Below, piece by piece: positions 1-8,295 of a stretch of 64,000 nucleotides of DNA. A program made the translations under genes and the position numbers. A model generated the notes under the pieces. It was not told the origin of the DNA. It did not search any database and was given only the letters and a program-made list of their open reading frames with translations. The stretch's first letter is position 1, and each line of letters starts with the position of its first letter. The DNA comes from Chthonomonadaceae bacterium (lineage in GTDB: Bacteria; Armatimonadota; Fimbriimonadia; Fimbriimonadales; Fimbriimonadaceae). The stretch spans positions 1,364,001 to 1,428,000 of the forward strand of contig CP054189.1 of NCBI GenBank assembly GCA_015709495.1, read 5' to 3'.

Positions 1-381
1 GAACAGCTCGATCTCGTCGACCTTGAAGTCGGCGACGACGATCACGCTCTTTTGCCAGTCGCTGTAGCTGGTTTCGACCCGCAGCACCTTCCCGTCGACC
101 CCGATGTAGGACTTGGTGATGCGGACTGTGGGGATCGCGGGCATCCCCTCTTTGGGGCTGAAAAATGAGTTCGAGGTGTAGAGCTTGCAGGGAACCCCGT
201 TCCATTGGGTGTCCTTGACCGTGGTGTCGATGTGCCCGATCCTGACCTCATCGAAGTAAACGGCGTCGTGCCACTTCTTGCGGTAGATGCCGTAAATCAG
301 GTTCGGCGAACCGAAGTGCCATAGCTCTTGCGCCGCTCCAAAAACGGGCAACGCAAGCAAGATCGCAAGCGCGAGTCTCAT
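1..381 (-). CDS. Secreted protein of unknown function, N-terminal part (cut by window edge)
   Basis: An open frame runs from an ATG at 381-379 to the window edge and gives the first 127 residues. The N-terminus (MRLALAILLALPVFGAAQE) is a clear Sec signal peptide: one Arg, a hydrophobic core and a small-residue cleavage site near GAA|Q. The mature part is polar and looks beta-rich, with one cysteine in VPCKLY. I do not recognise the family, and the rest of the gene lies outside the window. The gene reads in the same direction as argS, which starts on its far side, so it lies downstream of argS and may be co-transcribed with it. Confidence 0.7.
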   Translation of the reverse strand, partial: MRLALAILLALPVFGAAQELWHFGSPNLIYGIYRKKWHDAVYFDEVRIGHIDTTVKDTQWNGVPCKLYTSNSFFSPKEGMPAIPTVRITKSYIGVDGKVLRVETSYSDWQKSVIVVADFKVDEIELF

Positions 382-438
382 CGTTCTCCCTCAGTGATTC
401 TGTCGTTTCGAATCGCGTAACGGTTCGACGAAATGCCG

Positions 439-2664
439 TTACATGCGTTCGGGCGCTGAGATTCCGAGGAGGCCGAGGGTGGAGCGCAGCCCGATCGCGG
501 CGGCTTGGCAGAGCGCGAGGCGGGCCCTCGTGAGCGGAAGGTTTTCCGGTTGGAGCACCCGGCAGCTATCGTAGAAGGCGTGGTAAGCCCGCGCGAGCTC
601 GGTCGCATAGCTCGTCAGACGATGGACGCCGTAGTCCTCGGCGCATCGCCGCACCTCGAACGGCAGGTCGCAAACCTTCTTGATCAGGGCGAGCTCTTTC
701 GGCTCGGCGAGCAAGGCGGGGTCGAACGGGTCGTGGGGTCCGGGAGCGCCCAGGCCGGTTTCCTCGGCCTTTCGCAGCACCGAGCAGATGCGAGCGTGGG
801 CGTACTGTACGTAATAGACCGGGTTCTCGTCGGACTGCTTTTCGGCTAGGTCGAGGTCGAAGTCCATGTGGGTGTCGTGCGAGCGCATGAGATAGAAGAA
901 CCGAGCCACGTCCTTTCCAATTCGGAGTTGCTCGCTCTCCTTTGCAGCGGGAGCGGCGTTCTTGCCGATCTCCAGCATCAGGTCCTTGAGCGAGTAGATG
1001 TTGCCGTCCCGCTTGCGCATCGGCGCGGGCTTGCCGTCTTTGACGAAGCGCACGATCTGGAAGATGACGACTTCGAGTTTCTTCCTGGCTTCTTCGAGGG
1101 CAGCCAGACATGCGTCGCGCTCGGCGGGGTCGCGGTAGAGGAGCGCCTCGGACTCGGAAAGAGGTTGCGTCGCATCGCCTCCGGCCGCCTCTCCCTGCTC
1201 CTCCAGCAGAGCCGCCACGACCGCCCTCAGCCTTCCGATGTAGCCGTGGTGATCTGGGCCGAGGATGGTGAGGAGCTTGTCGGCCGGGGCCACACTACCT
1301 TTTTCGCCGGGCGCAGAGCCCCGGTTGAACTTGTCCTTATGATAGGCGACGTCGCTGGCGATGTAGGTCCAGCGGCCGTCCTTGCGCCGCAGGACGCGGT
1401 CCTTGTCGTCGGCGAACTTGGTGGAGCGGAGCCAGAGGGTTGCAATAGCCCCCTCGCCTTTTTCGCCGCCAGGCGAAGAGGGAGAGGGGGTTGGGGGTGA
1501 GGGTTCGAAGGACTCATTGGCCTGATCTGCATCCTCCTCTTCCACCGGCTGCTCGTTCCTCTTCACCTCGTCCGGCTCGCCCTTTTTCTTGATGACTTCG
1601 AGTTGGTAGGGTTCGGTGTCGGCCGCGCCCTTGGCGATGAGGGCGTCGATGCACTCCTCAACCTTGCCGGAGTCGTGGAGGAACTGCTCGGAGAACCAAG
1701 TGTCGAAGGTGACGTCGAAATCCTCGAGGTCATCTGCCTGCTCATAGAATGCTGCATTTCCTGCGAGGACCTGGATCGCCGCAATCTGCCCTTCGACGAT
1801 ATCTTCGTTGCGATTCCCGCATGCCTTCATGCGTGCAATTGGCCTAAGGGCAGACAAGAGCCGTTGAGTCTCATAGGTTATTCGGCTTTCCTCTGACACG
1901 ATATATGCCTTCTCCAAAACCGCTTTCATTTGAGTTAATCTGAATTCGAGTCTCCTAATGCTCGGTTCGGCTACCTCGATTTGATGCTTGACACGCTCTG
2001 ATATCTGAGCCACGTAGTCCCCTCGATATCCACCCTCGGGCAAAGGCCGGTCCAGCAGAATCGCCCGCACGCTCTCCGCAAATAACCTCATCTGCTCGCT
2101 GTTCGTGCCGTCGTTGATGTAGTACTCGCGGTGGACCCTGTGCCCTGCGGCTTCGAGAACGTTGCATAAGGTCGAGCCGAACGCCGCGCCGCGCCCCGAT
2201 CCCACGGTGATCGGGCCATTGGGGTTCACGGAGACGAACTCGACGTTCAGCCGAACCGGAGCCTCGGCCACCGACCTTGGGAGATCGTCCCCCTTTTCCA
2301 GTACTTCTTTCACGAACTTCGCGATCGCGGCGGACTTCAAGCGCAGGTTGAGAAAGCCCGGCCCGGCGACTTCTGCCGAATCCAGCAATTCACCCAGGGG
2401 AAGCTGCGCTGCGAGCCGGTCGGCGATCTCCCTCGGAGGGAGGCCCGCGGTCTTGGAGGCTGCGAGCGCGAACTGGCTCGAAAAGTCGCCGTGGGAGGCG
2501 TCTTTGGCGTCGGAAAGGGTTGGGGTCGGGTAGTCTCCCGGCGGCAGTTCGCCCGATGCGATCAGGCGCTCAACGGCCGCCCGCAGTTCAGACTCAAGGA
2601 AGTCGCGAATCAATGCCCTCCGAATGTACCCCGCCGACCGCGCCGAGAGAAGTTGGGAATGCAT
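439..2664 (-). CDS. argS: Arginyl-tRNA synthetase with two extra inserts
   Basis: This class I synthetase charges tRNA-Arg with arginine. The order is an N-terminal Add-1-like domain, a catalytic Rossmann fold and a C-terminal DALR anticodon-binding domain. The stretch LWLRSTKFADDKDRVL and the KMSKS-equivalent MRKRDGN (about residue 549) are diagnostic. The HIGH-equivalent reads TVGS (about residues 153-156) rather than the usual HVGH. At 741 residues it is about 150 longer than typical enzymes. A charged helical insert lies at about 220-305, and a low-complexity Glu/Pro/Ser insert at about 365-408 is partly encoded by a genomic repeat. The frame opens at ATG 2664; a TTG at 2613 (LIRDFLES...), preceded by GGAGG three bases upstream, fits the family N-terminus equally well. 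Confidence 0.93.
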   Translation of the reverse strand: MHSQLLSARSAGYIRRALIRDFLESELRAAVERLIASGELPPGDYPTPTLSDAKDASHGDFSSQFALAASKTAGLPPREIADRLAAQLPLGELLDSAEVAGPGFLNLRLKSAAIAKFVKEVLEKGDDLPRSVAEAPVRLNVEFVSVNPNGPITVGSGRGAAFGSTLCNVLEAAGHRVHREYYINDGTNSEQMRLFAESVRAILLDRPLPEGGYRGDYVAQISERVKHQIEVAEPSIRRLEFRLTQMKAVLEKAYIVSEESRITYETQRLLSALRPIARMKACGNRNEDIVEGQIAAIQVLAGNAAFYEQADDLEDFDVTFDTWFSEQFLHDSGKVEECIDALIAKGAADTEPYQLEVIKKKGEPDEVKRNEQPVEEEDADQANESFEPSPPTPSPSSPGGEKGEGAIATLWLRSTKFADDKDRVLRRKDGRWTYIASDVAYHKDKFNRGSAPGEKGSVAPADKLLTILGPDHHGYIGRLRAVVAALLEEQGEAAGGDATQPLSESEALLYRDPAERDACLAALEEARKKLEVVIFQIVRFVKDGKPAPMRKRDGNIYSLKDLMLEIGKNAAPAAKESEQLRIGKDVARFFYLMRSHDTHMDFDLDLAEKQSDENPVYYVQYAHARICSVLRKAEETGLGAPGPHDPFDPALLAEPKELALIKKVCDLPFEVRRCAEDYGVHRLTSYATELARAYHAFYDSCRVLQPENLPLTRARLALCQAAAIGLRSTLGLLGISAPERM
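1448..1503 (-). repeat. Dispersed C-rich/G-rich palindromic repeat inside argS
   Basis: On the minus strand this reads CCCTCACCCCC, then CCCCCTCTCCC, a short hairpin, and GGCGAGGGGGC. The same outer blocks begin and end the first part of each 107-bp unit at 56.7-58.5 kb. Here the copy keeps the argS frame and is translated as a Pro/Ser/Gly-rich segment (PSPPTPSPSSPGG) in a loop between conserved catalytic-domain blocks. It therefore appears to be a dispersed repeat tolerated as a protein insert. Confidence 0.7.
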
Positions 2665-2818
2665 CTGAACGATATGGAGCCCTCGACCCGTCGGAATTGT
2701 GCGGGATGCGCACTTATAGCGAACGAAATCAGCGCGGTTGGTCTACAATAGGGGGAGTCCCCCTGATTGCGGGCGGAATCGCAGAGCCATAGGTTCAGCT
2801 TAGGAGTTACGAAACAGA

Positions 2819-4600
2819 ATGGCGTTAAAGCGCGTCTCGATGGTCGACTTCTTGTTGGAGAAGGGGTACATCACCTCGGCCCAACTCGACGAAGCGAAGA
2901 AGGTTCAGCAGCAGACGAACGAACCGGACCTCGGAAAGGTCCTGGTTACTTTGGGCATGGTCGGCGAGCGCGCGGTGCTCGAAGGCAAAGCGGCCGAAAG
3001 CGGCTACCCGTTCGTCGACATCGACAACGTCCAGATCGAGTCGAACGCGATCAACGTCGTGCCCGAGCGCATCGTCAAACTTCACAGCGCCATCCCGGTT
3101 CGCAAGGAAGGCAATAACCTGTGGGTCGCGATGGCGAACATCTCGGACCTGCGAGCGCAGGACGACATCACGATGGCTTCGGGGTGCCGGGTGCATCCAG
3201 TGATGGCCGTTCCGGGCGCCATCGAGGACGCGATCAAGAAGTACTACTCCGGAACCGCCGGCAACGGCGACGCGGCGGCGGCGGAGACCGCCTTGCAGCA
3301 GGCCTCTCCGGCAGGGACGCCGAGCATCCATGGCGAGATTCGGGCGGCCATCGCGAGCGCCCAAGTCGCCAGAGGGCGCGAAGGCGAAGAAGAGGCGGCC
3401 GATGCGGACGCCGAGAAGATGGCCGAGCAAGCGCCGATCATCAAGCTCGCCAACGCCCTGATCCAACAAGCGATTTACGACAGAGCCAGCGACATCCACG
3501 TCGAGCCGCAGCATCGATCCGTGCGAGTCCGGTACCGCATCGACGGCGTCTTGATGGAGGCTATGATGGTTCCCAAGAGCCTGCAAGCGCCGCTCATCAG
3601 CCGCCTGAAAATCATGGCGGACATGAACATCGCCGAGCGCCGGATTCCCCAAGACGGCCGTATCGAGATTCGCCACCAGAACAAGGAGTACGACCTTCGC
3701 GTATCGAGCATCCCGACCCCGTTCGGCGAGAAGATCGTCATGCGTATTCTCGACAAGTCGAGCATCCTCATCGGACTTGGCAAGCTCGGCTTTACAGATG
3801 AGAACCAGGCGAAGATCGAAGAGCTCACCTCGCAGCCGAACGGCATGTTCCTCTCGACCGGTCCTACGGGTTCGGGAAAAACCACCACACAGTACTCAGT
3901 TTTGAACCGGCTCAACACGGTTGGCGTGAACGTCATTACGATTGAAGAGCCGATCGAGTACCAGCTCAACGGCATCGCCCAGGTCCAGGTGAACCGCAAA
4001 GCCGGCCTGACGTTCGCTACGGCACTGCGGTCGTTCCTTAGGCAAGACCCCGACATCATCATGGTCGGAGAAATGCGCGACCTGGAAACCGCCGAAATCG
4101 CCATCGAGGCGTCGCTGACGGGCCACCTTGTTCTTTCCACCCTGCACACGAACGACGCTCCTTCGGCCACGATTCGTATGGTCGATATGGGCGTCGAGCC
4201 GTACCTGATCGCAGCGACCGTCATCGGCGTTTTGGCCCAAAGGCTGGGCCGCCGGATCGACCAGAGCCACAAGGAGGCGTACGCGGTTCCGGCGATCGAC
4301 CTTCGCAGGTTCGGGTTCAACGTCACCGACCCCGAGGAAGAAGTCACCTTGTACCGCGGCGTTCCTCACGACGACAACCGGATGACCGGCTACCGGGGCC
4401 GTGTCGGTTTGCACGAGTTGCTGGTCGTGAACGATGAGGTCCGGGAACTCATCGTGCGCCGCGCTCCTTTGACCGACCTGAAAGAAGCCGGCAAAGCGAA
4501 CGGCATGAAGGAGTTGCGCGAAGACGGCCTCGTCAAGGTTCTAGCGGGCGTCACGGACCCTCAAGAAGTGATGCGCGTGGTCTTCACCGCTGGATTCTAG
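2819..4600 (+). CDS. pilB: Type IV pilus assembly ATPase PilB (GspE family)
   Basis: This cytoplasmic hexameric ATPase powers extension of type IV pili or pseudopili. Residues 1-160 form the GspE/PilB N-terminal domain (MVDFLLEKGYITSAQLDEA). The ATPase core carries Walker A GPTGSGKTT (about 350-358), Walker B IIMVGEMRD (about 413) and the His box STLHTND (about 440). The four cysteines of the usual PilB/GspE zinc site are all missing; the equivalent segment reads RRIDQSHKEAY...LYRGVPHDDNRMTGYRGR. Its 593 residues are normal for the family. It opens the pil locus, with pilT 51 bp downstream. AGGAG lies 12 bases before the ATG, a long spacing. Confidence 0.95.
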   Translation: MALKRVSMVDFLLEKGYITSAQLDEAKKVQQQTNEPDLGKVLVTLGMVGERAVLEGKAAESGYPFVDIDNVQIESNAINVVPERIVKLHSAIPVRKEGNNLWVAMANISDLRAQDDITMASGCRVHPVMAVPGAIEDAIKKYYSGTAGNGDAAAAETALQQASPAGTPSIHGEIRAAIASAQVARGREGEEEAADADAEKMAEQAPIIKLANALIQQAIYDRASDIHVEPQHRSVRVRYRIDGVLMEAMMVPKSLQAPLISRLKIMADMNIAERRIPQDGRIEIRHQNKEYDLRVSSIPTPFGEKIVMRILDKSSILIGLGKLGFTDENQAKIEELTSQPNGMFLSTGPTGSGKTTTQYSVLNRLNTVGVNVITIEEPIEYQLNGIAQVQVNRKAGLTFATALRSFLRQDPDIIMVGEMRDLETAEIAIEASLTGHLVLSTLHTNDAPSATIRMVDMGVEPYLIAATVIGVLAQRLGRRIDQSHKEAYAVPAIDLRRFGFNVTDPEEEVTLYRGVPHDDNRMTGYRGRVGLHELLVVNDEVRELIVRRAPLTDLKEAGKANGMKELREDGLVKVLAGVTDPQEVMRVVFTAGF

Positions 4601-4651
4601 AAAGCGTTGCAAAAAGAAGGAACGACCCCAGAAAGAGAATCGGACTGCAAG

Positions 4652-5845
4652 ATGAACGACAACACACCTATGTTTCAATTGACCGACGCGCAGGCGCCGG
4701 AACCGGTAGAGGCGGAGCAGAGCGGCTCGGGCCCGCTGTCCGTCGAGGACCTCCACGTCGACGATTTTCTCAACATCGTCGTCGATCGGAACGCCTCCGA
4801 CCTCCACATCAGCGCGAACTGCGAGCCGGTGATTCGCGAGGACGGAAAGCTCAAGAGGCTGAACTACCAGAGGTTCACGCCCCAGATCACCCAGCGGATG
4901 ATGTACGACATCCTCTCGGACGAGCACATCCACCGTTTTGAGACGACGCTCGAACTCGACTTCTCCTACGCCCTCCCTAAGCGCGCCCGGTTCCGCGTGA
5001 ACTGTTTTCGGGATCGAGGCTCGGTCGCCTCGGCCTTCCGCTTGATTCCGCAGAAGATCCCTACCGTCAAGGAGTTGAACCTTCCTCCGATCCTCGAAAA
5101 GTTGACCGAAAAGCCGCGCGGGCTGATCCTCGTCACGGGTCCCACCGGCCACGGAAAGTCGACGAGCCTTGCGGCGATGATCAACAAGATCAACGAGGAC
5201 CGCGCCGAGCACATCATCACGATCGAGGACCCGATCGAATACTTGCACGTGAACAAGCTGAGCGTGATCAATCAGCGCGAGTTGGGGCACGACACCAAGA
5301 GCTTCGCCAACGCCCTTCGGGCGGCCCTTCGCGAAGACCCGGACGTCATGCTCGTGGGTGAAATGCGCGACATGGAGACGATCCAGCTCGCGATCACGGC
5401 CGCTGAAACGGGCCACCTGGTGTTCGCGACCCTGCACACGAACACGGCCGCTGAATCGATCGACCGTATCATCGACGTGTTCCCCCCGGGGCAGCAGGAG
5501 CAGATTCGCATTCAGCTCGCCAACAATATTCAGGCAGTGGTTTCGCAACAGCTTCTTCCTAGGTCGGGCGCGCCGGGACGCGTCCCCGCGGTCGAGATCA
5601 TGATCGCGACTCCTGCGATTCGGAACCTCATTCGCGAGAACAAAACGCACCAGATTCCGTCCACCATTCAAACGAGCCACCAATACGGCATGATCTCGAT
5701 GGACCAGTGCCTTCGAGACCTTTATGGTAGAGGGTGGATCACGCTCGACCACGCGATGTCCCGCGCGGTCAACGTGGATGAACTGAAGAAGATGATTTCG
5801 ACACCGCAGACCGGAGGAGGAGGATCGCCCAGCCCTGGGCGGTAA
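4652..5845 (+). CDS. pilT: Twitching motility retraction ATPase PilT
   Basis: This cytoplasmic hexameric ATPase drives pilus retraction. It has the PilT N-terminal PAS-like region (LHVDDFLNIVVDRNASDLHIS), then the RecA-like core with Walker A GPTGHGKST (about 163-171), Walker B VMLVGEMRD (about 232) and the His box ATLHTNT (about 260). The Walker A has His where Ser is usual (GPTGSGKST). The frame is open back to a TTG at 4607, but ATG 4652 (MNDNTPMFQL) gives a normal 397-residue protein and is preferred. A Gly/Ser-rich tail ends the protein. The combination of pilB, pilT and pilC argues for true type IV pili rather than only type II secretion, which has no retraction ATPase. Confidence 0.94.
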   Translation: MNDNTPMFQLTDAQAPEPVEAEQSGSGPLSVEDLHVDDFLNIVVDRNASDLHISANCEPVIREDGKLKRLNYQRFTPQITQRMMYDILSDEHIHRFETTLELDFSYALPKRARFRVNCFRDRGSVASAFRLIPQKIPTVKELNLPPILEKLTEKPRGLILVTGPTGHGKSTSLAAMINKINEDRAEHIITIEDPIEYLHVNKLSVINQRELGHDTKSFANALRAALREDPDVMLVGEMRDMETIQLAITAAETGHLVFATLHTNTAAESIDRIIDVFPPGQQEQIRIQLANNIQAVVSQQLLPRSGAPGRVPAVEIMIATPAIRNLIRENKTHQIPSTIQTSHQYGMISMDQCLRDLYGRGWITLDHAMSRAVNVDELKKMISTPQTGGGGSPSPGR

Positions 5846-5875
5846 TTCTCGACCCCAGCACGTGAGGTAACCACC

Positions 5876-7102
5876 ATGCCCGTCTATACCTACACTTATC
5901 GAGATGCGAGCGGCGGAGTTCAAAAGGGAACCGCCGAAGCGGAAAGCGAAGAGGTCCTGAGGAAGCGTTTCGAAGAACAGGGATTCACCCTCACCGAAGT
6001 CACGATGATTCGGGCTCGGGGCACGAAGCCCAAGCGGTACGGAAAGGTCCGTCTCAACAACCTGTCGATCTTTTGTCGCCAGTTCTCGACGATGGTCGAC
6101 GCCGGCGTTTCGCTGGTCCGGTGCCTCGACGTGTTGTCGCAGCAGACCCAAGACCCCAAGCTGCGAAAGATCATCATGGACGTGGGCGAGCGAGTGGAGG
6201 GAGGCGAAAGCCTTTCTCGCGCGATGCAGCGCCACCCCCGAACCTTCTCCAACCTCTTCATCGGCCTGATCCGCGCCGGAGAGGTGGGTGGTGTTTTGGA
6301 AGAGTCGCTGCAACGGCTTTCGCACTTCTTGGAAAAGGACGTCGAACTCCGTCGCAAGGTCAAGTCGGCCCTGACGTATCCGGTCTTGGTGCTCGTCATG
6401 GCGACCGGCATCACGTTCTTTCTCGTGTATTGGTTCGTCCCTCAGTTCGCCAAGATCCTTGAGGACCTGGGGCTTTCCAAGGACAAGATTCCGGGCCCCA
6501 CTCAGTTCCTGATCGACCTGGCCCACAACCTCGAAAAGAACTGGTGGGTGTTCTTGCTGGTGATCGTCGGCATCATCGTCGCTTACAAGCTGTTCGTCAG
6601 TACGAGGTTCGGGCGCCGCATCGCCGACCGCGTGAAGCTCAAGATGCCCGTCTTCGGGAAGCTGCACCACAAGATTTGCCTCGCCCGGTTCAGCCGGACG
6701 CTTGGCACGCTGCTGACCTCGGGCGTTCCGATTCTGCAAGCTATGGAGACCACTTCGGGCGTCGTGGGCAACACGATCATGTCGGACGCCGTGATGGAAG
6801 CCCGGGCGCGAATCCGCGAAGGGGACCGAATTGGAGAGCCTCTGGAGACGAGCCGACTGTTCCCGCCGATGGTCGTTCACATGATCGGCGTCGGAGAGGA
6901 ATCGGGTTCGCTCGACTTCATGCTTCAGAAGATCGCCGACTTCTATGAATCGGAGATCGAGGCCACGCTCGCTTCGCTCACAGCCGCGCTCGAACCGATC
7001 ATGATCGTCATGATGGGCGTCATCGTCGGCTTCATCGTCATTTCGATGTTCCTTCCGTTCGCGTCGATCATTTCCGAGTTGACCGCGGGCGGCTCGTCGT
7101 AA
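5876..7102 (+). CDS. pilC: Type IV pilus inner-membrane platform protein PilC (GspF family)
   Basis: This polytopic inner-membrane protein links the PilB/PilT motors to the growing pilus. Two tandem T2SSF domains are visible: FCRQFSTMVDAGVSLVRCLD (about 65-85) and its counterpart CLARFSRTLGTLLTSGVPIL (about 268-287). Transmembrane stretches lie near 170-190, 222-243 and 375-400. Its 408 residues are normal. The ATG is preceded by GAGG at good spacing. It follows pilT by 30 bp and is surely co-transcribed. Confidence 0.95.
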   Translation: MPVYTYTYRDASGGVQKGTAEAESEEVLRKRFEEQGFTLTEVTMIRARGTKPKRYGKVRLNNLSIFCRQFSTMVDAGVSLVRCLDVLSQQTQDPKLRKIIMDVGERVEGGESLSRAMQRHPRTFSNLFIGLIRAGEVGGVLEESLQRLSHFLEKDVELRRKVKSALTYPVLVLVMATGITFFLVYWFVPQFAKILEDLGLSKDKIPGPTQFLIDLAHNLEKNWWVFLLVIVGIIVAYKLFVSTRFGRRIADRVKLKMPVFGKLHHKICLARFSRTLGTLLTSGVPILQAMETTSGVVGNTIMSDAVMEARARIREGDRIGEPLETSRLFPPMVVHMIGVGEESGSLDFMLQKIADFYESEIEATLASLTAALEPIMIVMMGVIVGFIVISMFLPFASIISELTAGGSS

Positions 7103-7204
7103 ACCGGGAATTGGGTAGGGGGCTCCGAGAGGAACCCTCTGCCTGATTCCTCGAAACAGGGCTTGCCTAGGGAACGGGCAAGGGGCAAGTAGGGAGGCGA
7201 AGGA

Positions 7205-8257
7205 GTGTTTCCTGAGTGGAGTTGGGTGCTGGGACTCGCGATCGGCGCGTCTTTCGGCAGCTTCCTCAACGTGGTCATCTATCGCCTGCCCCGACGCATC
7301 TCCCTCGCCAAACCCGCTCACAGCTTCTGCCCGAACTGCAAGACGGACCTCGGCGTTGCCGACCTCATTCCCCTTCTTAGTTGGCTCTTTTTGGGGGGGA
7401 AGTGCCGTCATTGCGGCGCAAAGATTCCGCCCCGGTACTTTCTCGTCGAACTCGTCAACGGCGGGCTGTACGCTTACATTTGGCACCTGTTCTTGGTGGC
7501 CGACTTCGATGTCGCTCGGGCGGCACTGGCGGCGGCCACCGCGTCGCTGCTCGTTGCGATGCTGTTCATCGACTGGGAGTTCTACATCATCCCGGACGAA
7601 CTCAACGCGCTGCTTTGGCTCGTGGGCGTCGCGTTCAATGCCTACCTCATCGCGGTGGGGCACGAGGCGGCGTTTCTTTGGGGAATACCTAGCAGCTTGG
7701 CGGGCTGGCTCGTGGGAACGGGAGTCATTTGGGGGATTAGCTTTCTGGGTCGGATTGCGTTTCAGAAGGACGCGATGGGACATGGCGACATCAAGATGGC
7801 CCGAGGGATCGGCGCGGTGCTGCTGCCGATCGGGGTGCTTCTGACTTGCGGCATCGCGGTGTTTCTGGGGGCCGTGTTGGGTGCGGTACAGGTGCTGGTG
7901 TGGAGGTTTTCGCCTGAGTCAGAACATCCAGAGGCTTCGTCCCGTCAAGAAACTGGAGAATCTACCGGCGAGGGATTGCAGTACGACGAGCCTGAATCGA
8001 TCGGCTCGTTGCTGCGGTGCGGGCTTGCGTACGCCGTATGCCTTGACATCGTGGGACTGTTCTTCCCCAAACTCTACATGAGGGTGTTTGGGGAGGACCC
8101 GTTCACGTCGGTGGAGGATGACGAGTTCGAGGTGGAAAGAACGATGATTCCGTTTGGTCCGTACCTCGCGGCGGGGGCAATCGCGGTACTGTTGTTCAAA
8201 CCCCAGGTAATGTCATGGATCGACGCCTATTCGCAATGGGCGTTCGGAGGGAGCTAG
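7205..8257 (+). CDS. pilD: Prepilin leader peptidase/N-methyltransferase
   Basis: This membrane aspartic protease cleaves prepilin leaders and methylates the new N-terminus. The zinc-binding tetracysteine motif of the methylase part is intact (C42/C45 and C67/C70). Catalytic aspartates are visible in FIDWEFYIIPDE (D123) and GHGDIK (D195); the usual motif is GxGDxK, so His takes the variable position. About eight membrane segments are present. A hydrophilic insert (about residues 235-265, rich in Glu/Ser) precedes the last membrane segments and makes the protein about 80-90 residues longer than typical. The start is GTG 7205, with GGGAGG seven bases upstream. Its substrates are probably the four prepilin-like proteins encoded next. 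Confidence 0.94.
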   Translation: MFPEWSWVLGLAIGASFGSFLNVVIYRLPRRISLAKPAHSFCPNCKTDLGVADLIPLLSWLFLGGKCRHCGAKIPPRYFLVELVNGGLYAYIWHLFLVADFDVARAALAAATASLLVAMLFIDWEFYIIPDELNALLWLVGVAFNAYLIAVGHEAAFLWGIPSSLAGWLVGTGVIWGISFLGRIAFQKDAMGHGDIKMARGIGAVLLPIGVLLTCGIAVFLGAVLGAVQVLVWRFSPESEHPEASSRQETGESTGEGLQYDEPESIGSLLRCGLAYAVCLDIVGLFFPKLYMRVFGEDPFTSVEDDEFEVERTMIPFGPYLAAGAIAVLLFKPQVMSWIDAYSQWAFGGS

Positions 8258-8295
8258 GCCACGGGAACAAGTGGGAAGTTAGGGGAGTCTGAGGG

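Noticed and set aside
2744-2749. TACAAT as a promoter for pilB
   Set aside because: The hexamer is good but no -35 element stands at 16-18 bases and it is 70 bases from the ATG, so it was not listed.
4541-7783. A 1080-residue minus-strand open frame across pilB, pilT, pilC and pilD
   Set aside because: It is antisense to four unmistakable genes; the high-GC codon pattern of the plus-strand genes keeps the opposite frame open by chance, and it shows no domain.
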